Positions 1-6,168 of a DNA stretch of 10,712 bases are shown here, piece after piece. This stretch comes from Pelotomaculum_B sp041645005. Lineage in GTDB: Bacteria > Bacillota > Desulfotomaculia > Desulfotomaculales > Pelotomaculaceae. A program made the translations under genes and the position numbers. How positions within the stretch are numbered: the stretch's first letter is position 1; each line of letters starts with the position of its first letter. The notes beneath the pieces were generated by a model. That model saw only the letters and a program-made list of their open reading frames with translations, was not told where the DNA came from and made no database searches. The stretch is taken from assembly GCA_041645005.1 (NCBI GenBank), contig JBAZQW010000061.1, positions 1 through 10,712 on the forward strand, in the 5' to 3' direction.

Positions 1-5
1 CTGCG

Positions 6-2537
6 ATGACCCGGAAGCCGGAATTACTTGCCCCGGCCGGCAGTTGGGAGTCGCTGGTGGCGGCTGTTGAGAACGGCGCGGATGCCGTCTACCTCGGGGG
101 GAAAAATTTTAGCGCCAGGCAGTCGGCCGGGAATTTTGACAATTTGGAGATGGCCCGGGCGGTGGAGTACGCCCACGTCCGGGGTGCTAAGGTGTATGTT
201 ACAGTCAATACCATCCTGGACGACAGGGAACTGCCGGAAGCCGCCGGATTTCTGCATTTTCTCCAGCAGACCGGGGCTGACGCCGCCATTGTCCAGGACC
301 TGGGGTTGGTGAGGCTGGCCGGGCAAGTTGTGCCCGAATTGCCCCTGCACGCCAGTACCCAGATGACAGTCCACAACCTGCCAGGCGTTCTTTTCTTAAA
401 GGAGGCGGGGATAGGCCGGGTTGTGCTGGCCAGGGAACTTTCACTGGCGGCGGTGGAGAGCATTATCCGGCGCGCCGGGGTGGGAATAGAGGTTTTTATG
501 CACGGCGCCCTGTGCGTTTGTTACTCCGGACAGTGCCTGATGTCCAGCCTGATCGGGGGGCGCAGCGGCAACAGGGGGCGTTGTGCCCAGCCCTGCCGCC
601 TCCAGTATGTGCTGGTGGACCGGCACGGCGCGGCCCTGGCCGACCCGCGGAAGGTGGGAAACTACCTTTTAAGCCCGCGGGACCTGAATTTAAGCGAGCA
701 TGTGCCTGACCTGATCCGGGCCGGTATAACATCATTTAAAATAGAAGGAAGAATGAAAAGGCCGGAATACGTAGCCACGGTGGTCAGGGTTTACCGGGAT
801 CTGATCGACCGGGCTGCAGGGCGCGGCGATTTTGCCGTTACTCCAGAAGAAGCCAGGGACCTGGCCCAGATTTTCAACCGTGGTTTCACCACCGGATATT
901 TTTACGGCAGGCCGGGCCGGGAGTTGATGAGTTACAAGCGTCCCAACAACCGGGGCATCTTTCTGGGCAGGATAAAAAGGTTTGACCGGGAGAGCGGCCT
1001 GGTGGAAATAATCCTCGAAGAGCCGCTGCGGACCGGGGACGGCATTGAGGTCTGGGTTACCGACGGTGGGCGGTCCGCCGGGGAAGTAAGCCGGATGTAT
1101 ATTGCGGGCAAGCCCGTAGACAGCGCGCCGGCGGGGTCGGTTGTTCAGCTGGCTGTGCCGGGCAGGGTTTTCCCCGGTGACCGGGTCTTCAAGACCCACG
1201 ACGCCGCTTTGATGGAGCGGGCCAGGGCCAGCTTCACTTCTCCCAAAGGACAGAAGAAGATACCGCTGGTGTTTACAGTGACCGCAGGACAGGGGCAGCC
1301 GCTCCTGATTGAAGTTGAGGATAACGCCGGTTTTACTTCGGCGGCAGAAACAGACATCCCGGCTCAGGAGGCTTTAAACCGCCCCCTGACTTTTGAATAC
1401 CTGGAAAAGCAGCTTTCCCGCCTGGGGAACACTCCTTTTGAGATGGCCGAACTAAGGTGCCGGCTGGATGGCCGGTTAATGGTTCCTGTGAGTGAAATCA
1501 ACGAAGCTCGCAGAAAAGCCCTGGCCGGGCTGGAAAGCAAAAGGTCGGCGGCTTTCAGAACAGATCCGGTACCGGATCATATTTTCAGCAGCCGCCTGAC
1601 CGCCGCTCTTTCGTGCGAAACAGGAGCAAAACCCGGCGCTGCCGTACAGCCGGCGCTGTCCGTGACAGTGACAGGTTTGGACTGCCTTAAAGCCGCGGTC
1701 GCGGCCGGGGCGGGAGAAGTGTGTTTCGGAGTGGAGCAGTACCGTTCCAGGGAACGTCTCTCACCAGAGCAGATTTTTAAGGGAAGTGATTTTTGTGCTG
1801 AGGCGGGTGTCAGGTTCATTCTTTCCTCTCCCCGCATCATCCAGGACCGGGATATGGATGAGTACTGCCGCCTCCTGGAGAAGATCTCAGGGCGTCATCT
1901 GGACGGGGTTCAGGTAACAAACCTGGGATTAATCAGTAAAGTAAGGGAGATTACAGGCAAACCGGTTTTTGCCGATTTCCCGCTCAATATATTTAACCGC
2001 GCCACGGCGTTCTTTCTCGCCGGAGCGGGAGTCAGCCGGGTAGCCCTTTCTCCCGAACTAACAATGGAACAAATCAGGCGCTTGACACCTTTTTTGCCGG
2101 TGCCGGCCGAGGTAATCGTACATGGTGCGTTGCCCCTGATGGTTTCGGAGTACTGCGTTGCGGGCAGTCTGCTGGGCGACGGGTCAAAAGGCTGCTCAAA
2201 TCCGTGCGGCGGCCTGTCTTGTGGTCTAAAGGACCGCAGGGGGGTCGTGTTCCCGGTTGAATTAGACCAGTTTTGCCGCATGCATATTTTTAACTCACGT
2301 GACTTATGCCTCATAGAAGACATCGGAGTCCTGACCGGCGCGGGTGTTGACGTGCTGCGGGTAGAGGCCAGGCGTGAGGTCGCGGGTTATGTCCGAGATG
2401 TTGTGCGTGTTTACAGATCGGCGCTGGACAAGCGCCGTGCCGGGAGCGAGGCCAATCTCACGGAATTAAAGGAAATTTTGGTCAAAAATAGCCCACAGGG
2501 ATTTACCAAGGGGCATTTCTACAGAGGTGTCTTATAA
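6..2537 (+). CDS. Tandem U32-family protein (RlhA/TrhP-like, with DUF3656-type middle region)
   Basis: 843 residues. The family is annotated as peptidase U32/collagenase, but characterised members (RlhA, TrhP, UbiU/V) support hydroxylation of rRNA, tRNA or ubiquinone precursors, so an RNA-modification role is inferred rather than proteolysis. Residues 4-300 form a typical U32 domain: ELLAPAG at 6-12, NGADAVYLGGKNF at 23-35, MHGALCVCYSGQC at 165-177, NRGRCAQPC at 189-197 and FKIEGRMKRPEY at 244-255. Residues about 315-510 resemble the DUF3656 region, beginning with a small beta-barrel (GIFLGRIKRF, GDGIEVWV). Residues about 550-843 are a second, diverged U32-like domain with HGALPLMVSEYC at 706-717, CSNPC at 730-734 and NSRDLCLIE at 763-771. 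Cysteines 170, 177, 193 and 197, and 717, 730, 734, 757 and 768, are candidate Fe-S ligands. Only five bases precede the ATG, so the ribosome-binding site is not visible and an earlier start cannot be excluded, although ELLAPAG lies where family members normally begin. A DUF1232 gene follows after 13 bp, suggesting co-transcription. Confidence 0.9.
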   Translation: MTRKPELLAPAGSWESLVAAVENGADAVYLGGKNFSARQSAGNFDNLEMARAVEYAHVRGAKVYVTVNTILDDRELPEAAGFLHFLQQTGADAAIVQDLGLVRLAGQVVPELPLHASTQMTVHNLPGVLFLKEAGIGRVVLARELSLAAVESIIRRAGVGIEVFMHGALCVCYSGQCLMSSLIGGRSGNRGRCAQPCRLQYVLVDRHGAALADPRKVGNYLLSPRDLNLSEHVPDLIRAGITSFKIEGRMKRPEYVATVVRVYRDLIDRAAGRGDFAVTPEEARDLAQIFNRGFTTGYFYGRPGRELMSYKRPNNRGIFLGRIKRFDRESGLVEIILEEPLRTGDGIEVWVTDGGRSAGEVSRMYIAGKPVDSAPAGSVVQLAVPGRVFPGDRVFKTHDAALMERARASFTSPKGQKKIPLVFTVTAGQGQPLLIEVEDNAGFTSAAETDIPAQEALNRPLTFEYLEKQLSRLGNTPFEMAELRCRLDGRLMVPVSEINEARRKALAGLESKRSAAFRTDPVPDHIFSSRLTAALSCETGAKPGAAVQPALSVTVTGLDCLKAAVAAGAGEVCFGVEQYRSRERLSPEQIFKGSDFCAEAGVRFILSSPRIIQDRDMDEYCRLLEKISGRHLDGVQVTNLGLISKVREITGKPVFADFPLNIFNRATAFFLAGAGVSRVALSPELTMEQIRRLTPFLPVPAEVIVHGALPLMVSEYCVAGSLLGDGSKGCSNPCGGLSCGLKDRRGVVFPVELDQFCRMHIFNSRDLCLIEDIGVLTGAGVDVLRVEARREVAGYVRDVVRVYRSALDKRRAGSEANLTELKEILVKNSPQGFTKGHFYRGVL

Positions 2538-2550
2538 TGGGAGGTGAATA

Positions 2551-2937
2551 ATGGATAAAGTAAAAGCGAAATCGCTGCTGCTGGAGTTTGTAAATCTGAT
2601 CCCCGCTTTTGTCAAGCTGATGTACCAGCTGGTAAAGGACCCTGCTGTTTCCACCACTGACAAGGCAGTGCTAGGGGCGGCCATCGTGTACGTCTTTTCT
2701 CCTCTAGACCTGATCCCGGACTTTATCCCGTTTCTGGGGCAGATCGATGATGCTTATATTGTCGCCATCGCGCTGCAAAGGCTGCTTAATTCCGCCGGGC
2801 CAGAGGTTATCAAGAAGTATTGGGAAGGCAGCATGTATGTTTTTAATACTCTGCAAAATGCTGTGGAGGCTGCTCTGTTCTTTCTGCCTAAAAAAACGGT
2901 GGACATGCTGCTCAAAAAAATCCCGACTGAGACGTGA
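2551..2937 (+). CDS. YkvA-like DUF1232 membrane protein
   Basis: 128 residues. The DUF1232 core is clear at about 35-77: a hydrophobic stretch AAIVYVFSPLDLIPDFIP (43-60), then FLGQIDDAYIVAIALQRLL (61-79). The SPLDLIPDFIP turn is the family hallmark. The segments at about 10-25, 40-60 and 100-112 are hydrophobic and suggest membrane association. The molecular function of DUF1232 proteins is not established. The ATG has a good ribosome-binding site, GGAGGTGA at 2540-2547, just after the stop of the U32 gene, so it is probably translated from the same message. Its last codons (Thr-Glu-Thr-stop) lie in the first heptads of the repeat-rich spacer that follows, so the natural C-terminus may have been shaped by repeat acquisition. 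No terminator is apparent after it. The family call is firm; the role is unknown. Confidence 0.88.
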   Translation: MDKVKAKSLLLEFVNLIPAFVKLMYQLVKDPAVSTTDKAVLGAAIVYVFSPLDLIPDFIPFLGQIDDAYIVAIALQRLLNSAGPEVIKKYWEGSMYVFNTLQNAVEAALFFLPKKTVDMLLKKIPTET

Positions 2938-2944
2938 GACGTGG
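2931..2944. repeat. GACGTGA heptads overlapping the DUF1232 stop codon
   Basis: Two 7-bp units, GACGTGA and GACGTGG, lie head to tail. Read in another phase this is TGAGACG twice. The stop codon TGA (2935-2937) is inside the first unit. The same GACGT-led heptad type reappears at 3309-3336, at the other edge of the spacer. Two units alone could be chance; the match to the far edge is what makes this notable. Confidence 0.5.
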
Positions 2945-2967
2945 GGTTCAGGTATTCCTTTTGGGCC

Positions 2968-3002
2968 TTTTGAGACAAGGGGACGGTTCTCCTGTCTCAA
3001 AA
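2968..3002. repeat. GAGACA...TGTCTC hairpin, copy 1
   Basis: TTTTGAGACA (2968-2977) pairs with TGTCTCAAAA (2993-3002), a perfect 10-bp outer stem. Inside it GGGGA (2979-2983) pairs with TCTCC (2988-2992) with one G-T wobble, leaving loop CGGT and an unpaired A at 2978. No T-run follows on either strand, so it is not a standard terminator. The right half plus the following GTCGTAAGC recurs at 3058-3092. Confidence 0.75.
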
Positions 3003-3037
3003 ACAAGTCGTAAGCTGTAAGCCGTAAGGCGTAGGTA
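2979..3037 (+). repeat. Composite repeat module, copy 1 (GGGGAC...CTGTCTC plus GTAAGCC heptads)
   Basis: A hairpin-right-half sequence (2979-3003) is joined through GTC to four 7-bp units in register: GTAAGCT (3010-3016), GTAAGCC (3017-3023), GTAAGGC (3024-3030) and GTAGGTA (3031-3037). The same order of parts occurs at 3058-3114, so this is a two-copy direct repeat with a 79-bp period. Confidence 0.75.
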
Positions 3038-3057
3038 TGCAAGGAATTGTAGCAAGT

Positions 3058-3114
3058 GGGGACAGTTCTCCTGTCTCAAAAAAGTCGTAAGCCATAGGGC
3101 GTATGGCGTAAGTT
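3058..3114 (+). repeat. Composite repeat module, copy 2
   Basis: GGGGACAG followed by TTCTCCTGTCTCA (3066-3078) matches copy 1 with one substitution and a small indel in the A-run, then GTC. The heptads are GTAAGCC (3087-3093), ATAGGGC (3094-3100), GTATGGC (3101-3107) and GTAAGTT (3108-3114). GACAG (3061-3065) and CTGTC (3071-3075) can form a small stem. The left TTTTGAGACA arm of copy 1 is missing here. Confidence 0.75.
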
Positions 3115-3160
3115 TGAAAGTAATTCTTTTAAGTTAAAGACCCTTTTAGGATTGCAGGAT

Positions 3161-3195
3161 AACCTACGGCTTACGTCCTACGACCTACTACTTAC
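3161..3195 (-). repeat. Inverted GTAGG/GTAAG heptad block
   Basis: Read on the minus strand this is five 7-bp units in register: GTAAGTA, GTAGGTC, GTAGGAC, GTAAGCC and GTAGGTT. It is the reverse-orientation counterpart of the heptads at 3010-3037 and 3087-3114, so a transcript could fold heptads against each other. Confidence 0.7.
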
Positions 3196-3200
3196 TGCTA

Positions 3201-3277
3201 GAATGGGACACACCTCGACAGAGGAATGGGGACACACCTCTGTTTAGAGTCTGTCTTTGGGGCCGAGGAATGTCCCC
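3201..3277. repeat. GAATGGGGACACACCTC direct repeats and GGGGACA/TGTCCCC inverted repeat
   Basis: GAATGGGACACACCTC (3201-3216) is repeated as GAATGGGGACACACCTC (3224-3240), one G longer. The second copy's GGGGACACACCTC (3228-3240) is matched in inverted orientation by GAGGAATGTCCCC (3265-3277), 11 of 13 positions complementary, enclosing about 24 bp. The GGGGACA end is shared with the module at 3058 and the palindrome at 10361-10425. Confidence 0.65.
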
Positions 3278-3308
3278 GAAGACCTCAAAGGAATACAAGA
3301 AATATACC

Positions 3309-3336
3309 GACGTCCGACGTCTGACGACTGACGTCA
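3309..3336. repeat. GACGTCN heptad array upstream of mutS2
   Basis: Four 7-bp units lie head to tail: GACGTCC, GACGTCT, GACGACT and GACGTCA. The array ends 18 bp before the preferred mutS2 start. Each GACGTC is itself a palindrome, so the array can also pair with itself. Confidence 0.7.
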
Positions 3337-3341
3337 GATAT

Positions 3342-3347
3342 GAAAGG
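3342..3347 (+). promoter_or_regulatory. Ribosome-binding site deciding the mutS2 start
   Basis: GAAAGG lies 7 bp before the ATG at 3355. The alternative ATG at 3340 has only heptad-repeat DNA upstream and no purine-rich site, so 3355 is preferred. Confidence 0.6.
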
Positions 3348-3354
3348 CAAGTTT

Positions 3355-5712
3355 ATGGATAAAAAAACTCTTAGAAGACTCGAGTACCATAAGGTGCAGG
3401 AAAACCTGGCGTCTTTTGCCTATTCGCCCCTGGGCAAGGAGAAGGTAATGGAACTGGTGCCGGTGGATGACCTAACCGTCATTCTCAGGTGGCAGGATGA
3501 GACCAGCGAAGGACGGAAGCTTTTACGACTGGAGCCCACCGCTGAAATGGGCGGCTGGAAGGATATCAGGGTTCAGCTCCAAAGAGCGGGCTACGGGGCC
3601 GTGCTGGAGCCGGAGGACCTTGTGGCTGTGGCCGATACACTTACGGCAAGCAGGGTTATTAAAAATTTCTTGCAGGAAAGAGAGGAAAATTATCCTTTAC
3701 TAAATGAGCTGGCTTTTTTCCTGGTTGCACTGCCGGAGCTGGAGTTGAAAATAAAGAAATCTATTTTACCCGGCGGTGAAGTGGCGGACAACGCTTCCCC
3801 GGAATTGTCCCAGATACGGAGAAAAATAGTCAATTCACAACTGCACATTAAAGATCATCTTGAGCACTTGATTCGCTCGCCCAATTACCAGAAATATTTG
3901 CAGGACCCGCTGGTGACCATCAGGGAAGGCCGTTATGTGGTTCCGGTTAAAATAGAGTACCGCTCCCAGGTGCCGGGCATTGTCCATGATCAATCGTCCA
4001 GCGGCGCCACCCTTTTTGTCGAACCGATGGCGGTGGTGGAAAGGAATAACGAGCTGCGGCGTCTGATCGTGGCAGAAAAGCAGGAAATCCAGAGGATTCT
4101 GGCCAGCCTATCCGCCTGGGTAGCGCAAAACCTGGAGTCTATCGAAACTTCACTGCTTACCCTGGGGGAACTGGATTTTATTATGGCCAGGGCCAGGCAC
4201 AGCCATGCCTTGCAGGCCTGGGCTCCAGTCCTGGAAGGGGAGGCTGTGTTAGATATCCGGCAGGGAAGGCACCCCCTGTTAAAGGGGGAAGTTGTGCCCG
4301 TAAATATATGTATAGGTGAAGATTTTGACACCCTGGTCATCACCGGACCTAACACAGGAGGTAAAACCGTTGCTCTGAAAACCGCCGGGCTGCACGTTCT
4401 AATGGCCCAGTCCGGGCTGCACATACCAGCGGACGAAGGCTCAAAGCTGGGTGTGTTCAGGCAGGTTTTTGCCGATATCGGTGATGAGCAGAGCATTGAG
4501 CAGTCCCTCAGCACTTTTTCCTCACACATGACCAACATAGTGGATATTGTCGGCAAGGCCGGCAAGGACAGCCTGGTGCTGTTAGATGAGTTAGGGGCGG
4601 GAACCGATCCAACCGAGGGAGCGGCCCTGGCTCAATCGATCCTGGAAAGACTTCACGCGATCGGGGCAAAAACCATAGCCACCACCCATTACAGCGAGCT
4701 GAAAAATTTCGCCTACGCCCACGATCGGGTGGAGAATGCCAGTGTGGAGTTTGACGCGGCAACGCTGCGGCCTACTTACCGCCTTTTGATAGGTAAGCCG
4801 GGCCGCAGCAACGCTTTCGAAATTGCGGGCAGGCTGGGTTTGCCGGTGGAACTGGTAAACAGGGCCAGGGAGTTCTTAACGGTAGAGCAGGTGCAGTTTG
4901 AGGAACTAATGCGCGATCTGGAAAAGGAGCAGCAGGCGGCGCAAACTGAGCGGGCTGAGGCCGCCAGACTGACCGAAGAGGCCAGGCTGCTCAAGGAAAT
5001 GATTCAAAAAAAGGAGGCGGGCCTCGCCGCAAAACGGGAGTCCATCCTGTCGAAGGCGACGGAGGAAGCACGTGTATTGGTAAGGAACACCAGGATGGAG
5101 GCGGAGGCCGCGGTTAAGGAACTCAGGGAGAAACTGACTGAGGAGACAGCCCGCGCCAGGGAAAGCGCCATCCAGGAGGCAAGAGAAAAGATAGGAAACC
5201 TGAGCAAAAAAGTCAGCCGCGCTGTGCCTGAAAAGGTCATGGCTGGGGAAGTCCCGGCTGAACTGCTCCCCGGTGAAGAGGTCTTTCTGCCCAAATTCAA
5301 CCAGCGGGGCTATGTTCTTGCTCCCCCTGCCCACGGAGGAGAAGTGCAGGTTCAGGTGGGAATTCTTAAAATGAGCGTTCCTTGGCGTGATTTGCGGAGG
5401 ATTGAAAAGCCCAGGTCCGCCGCGGGGCAAAGCGAGGTGGCTGGTGTGCTTTTCGATAAGGCCCGCGAGATATCTTCCGAACTTGATCTGAGAGGACAGT
5501 ACGCCGAGGAGGCCACAGTCCTGGTGGAAAAATATCTGGATGACGCTTACCTGGCGGGCCTGCCCAGGGTCTGCCTGATCCATGGCAAAGGTACCGGCTC
5601 ACTGAGAACGGCTGTCCAGAAGCTTTTAAAGGGGCACCAACGGGTAAAATCCTTCCGCCTGGGTGAACAGGGGGAAGGGGGATATGGTGTTACCGTGGTT
5701 GAGCTGGCGTAA
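3355..5712 (+). CDS. mutS2: MutS2 (Smr-domain MutS paralogue, ribosome rescue/anti-recombination)
   Basis: 785 residues from the preferred start, about the length of Bacillus subtilis MutS2. MutS2 lacks the mismatch-recognition domain of MutS. It has been tied to suppression of homologous recombination and, in Bacillus, to sensing and resolving collided ribosomes. Order of parts: N-terminal clamp/lever region opening with TLRRLEYHKVQ (5-15); core helices to about 300; ATPase with Walker A GPNTGGKT (331-338), STFSSHM (386-392) and Walker B region LVLLDELGAGTDP (407-419); a long charged coiled coil, about 510-620, rich in E, K and A; a small beta region at about 635-685; and a C-terminal Smr nuclease-type domain (about 703-785) with LDLRG (710-714) and HGKGTG (743-748). 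All ATPase and Smr signature residues are present, so the protein looks active. A start at 3340 would add only MKGKF. The repeat-rich spacer separates it from the upstream gene, and its stop codon overlaps the terminator T-tract of the convergent gene. Confidence 0.96.
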   Translation: MDKKTLRRLEYHKVQENLASFAYSPLGKEKVMELVPVDDLTVILRWQDETSEGRKLLRLEPTAEMGGWKDIRVQLQRAGYGAVLEPEDLVAVADTLTASRVIKNFLQEREENYPLLNELAFFLVALPELELKIKKSILPGGEVADNASPELSQIRRKIVNSQLHIKDHLEHLIRSPNYQKYLQDPLVTIREGRYVVPVKIEYRSQVPGIVHDQSSSGATLFVEPMAVVERNNELRRLIVAEKQEIQRILASLSAWVAQNLESIETSLLTLGELDFIMARARHSHALQAWAPVLEGEAVLDIRQGRHPLLKGEVVPVNICIGEDFDTLVITGPNTGGKTVALKTAGLHVLMAQSGLHIPADEGSKLGVFRQVFADIGDEQSIEQSLSTFSSHMTNIVDIVGKAGKDSLVLLDELGAGTDPTEGAALAQSILERLHAIGAKTIATTHYSELKNFAYAHDRVENASVEFDAATLRPTYRLLIGKPGRSNAFEIAGRLGLPVELVNRAREFLTVEQVQFEELMRDLEKEQQAAQTERAEAARLTEEARLLKEMIQKKEAGLAAKRESILSKATEEARVLVRNTRMEAEAAVKELREKLTEETARARESAIQEAREKIGNLSKKVSRAVPEKVMAGEVPAELLPGEEVFLPKFNQRGYVLAPPAHGGEVQVQVGILKMSVPWRDLRRIEKPRSAAGQSEVAGVLFDKAREISSELDLRGQYAEEATVLVEKYLDDAYLAGLPRVCLIHGKGTGSLRTAVQKLLKGHQRVKSFRLGEQGEGGYGVTVVELA

Positions 5713-5739
5713 AAAAGAAACCGGGACGAGCCCGGTTTC
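5711..5739 (-). terminator. Rho-independent terminator of the carbohydrate-binding gene
   Basis: GAAACCGGG (5717-5725) and CCCGGTTTC (5731-5739) form a perfect 9-bp stem with loop ACGAG. On the minus strand it is followed by six Ts (A-run 5711-5716), two of which belong to the mutS2 TAA stop. On the plus strand no T-run follows, so it should act mainly on the minus-strand gene. Confidence 0.85.
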
Positions 5740-5749
5740 TCCTGTCTCA
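5737..5749. repeat. 13-bp match to the spacer module, overlapping a stop codon
   Basis: TTCTCCTGTCTCA here is identical to 2987-2999 and 3066-3078. On the minus strand it covers the TGA stop of the carbohydrate-binding gene and enters the terminator stem. It may be a fragment of the same repeat family or a chance match. Confidence 0.45.
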
Positions 5750-6058
5750 GACCAGCTTATAGGTCCAGTTGTTCCCGTTGTTGTTATCCCAGTTGCCGGC
5801 GGTATCACGGAAACAAAAGGTAAGGTGCCCGTCCTCCATATTCAGTGTTTTCTTCCATCCTTCCTGCGTGCGCTGCATACGGTAGTCGTCAACTATTTTC
5901 CACTGCATGGGATTGCCAAAACCGGTGTGGAGGTAGACCTGGGGAGCCCCGCTCCTGCTCAATAAACCGTCATAAATAATAGAAACATCACTTCCGTCAG
6001 GGGTCAGCGATTTTACGTTTACGCCGCGTTGGTAGTCAGACCAGCCTTGGTGATACAT
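5747..6058 (-). CDS. Stand-alone starch/glycogen-binding module (CBM25/CBM53-like)
   Basis: 103 residues, essentially one carbohydrate-binding domain of the CBM25/CBM53 type. These domains bind alpha-glucans and usually sit beside amylase or starch-synthase catalytic domains. Visible hallmarks: NVKSLTPDGSDVSIIYDGLL (14-33), YLHTGFG (42-48), the W53 region, the RMQRTQEGWKKTL run (60-72), and the C-terminal LTFCFRDTAGNWDNNNGNNW (79-98), the pattern of a beta-strand followed by an Asn-rich loop with Trp ligands. W53, W68, W90 and W98 are candidate stacking residues. There is no catalytic domain, signal peptide or membrane segment, so it is predicted cytoplasmic; glycogen or another alpha-glucan as ligand is inference. 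The start has a strong site, AAGGAGG (6069-6075), 10 bp upstream. It lies downstream of the PBP gene but behind that gene's terminator, so it probably has its own promoter in the AT-rich 6076-6139, where I see no confident -35/-10 pair. Confidence 0.78.
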   Translation of the reverse strand: MYHQGWSDYQRGVNVKSLTPDGSDVSIIYDGLLSRSGAPQVYLHTGFGNPMQWKIVDDYRMQRTQEGWKKTLNMEDGHLTFCFRDTAGNWDNNNGNNWTYKLV

Positions 6059-6130
6059 GTTAGTGGCGCCTCCTTAAAAATTTGATTCTAGCTTATATTT
6101 TTTACAAAAAATAATTAACTATGAATGGCT

Positions 6131-6165
6131 AAAAATGTAAGGAAGCGGCTTATCGGCCGCTTCCT
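6131..6165 (-). terminator. Rho-independent terminator of the PBP gene
   Basis: AGGAAGCGGC (6140-6149) and GCCGCTTCCT (6156-6165) form a perfect 10-bp stem with loop TTATCG. On the minus strand it starts 3 bp after the stop codon and is followed by TACATTTTT. On the plus strand GTTTT follows, so weak bidirectional action is possible, although no plus-strand gene needs it. Confidence 0.85.
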
Positions 6166-6168
6166 GTT

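Larger units (their letters stand above)
2938..3341. other. Repeat-rich spacer between DUF1232 gene and mutS2
   Basis: About 400 bp with no credible gene. In order it holds GACGT-type heptads (2931-2944), a hairpin plus GTAAGCC-type heptads (2968-3037), a second copy of that module (3058-3114), an AT-rich stretch without a clear element (3115-3160), inverted GTAAG/GTAGG heptads (3161-3195), a direct and inverted GGGGACA repeat zone (3201-3277), and GACGTCN heptads (3309-3336). Short open frames here are repeat read-through and have no coding character. I see no convincing promoter for mutS2 in it and no rho-independent terminator for the upstream gene, because the hairpins lack a following T-tract on the plus strand. 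Confidence 0.8.

Noticed and set aside
732..1199. 155-codon minus-strand open frame inside the U32 gene
   Set aside because: Antisense shadow of a strongly conserved coding region, with no ribosome-binding site or recognisable domain.
2533..2538. TATAAT at the end of the U32 gene as a promoter for the DUF1232 gene
   Set aside because: There is no acceptable -35 at 16-18 bp, and a start site here would fall inside the ribosome-binding site.
2968..3002. Hairpin after the DUF1232 gene as a rho-independent terminator
   Set aside because: It is followed by an A-run, not Ts, on the plus strand, and no T-run follows it on the minus strand. It is better described as a repeat.
2979..3195. CRISPR array
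   Set aside because: The repeats are 7-bp head-to-tail units or two copies of a longer module, without regular unique spacers, and no cas gene is present.
3340..3354. Earlier mutS2 start adding MKGKF
   Set aside because: No ribosome-binding site precedes it, the upstream DNA is repeat, and the later ATG has GAAAGG at suitable distance and gives the usual family length.
4906..5583. 225-codon minus-strand open frame opposite mutS2
   Set aside because: It lies wholly antisense to the conserved coiled-coil and Smr region of MutS2. Its composition reflects the complement of that gene and no family features are seen.
6085..6107. TAGAAT/TTGTAA pair as promoter of the carbohydrate-binding gene
   Set aside because: The spacer is only 11 bp, and no alternative -35 matches well, so no promoter is claimed there.
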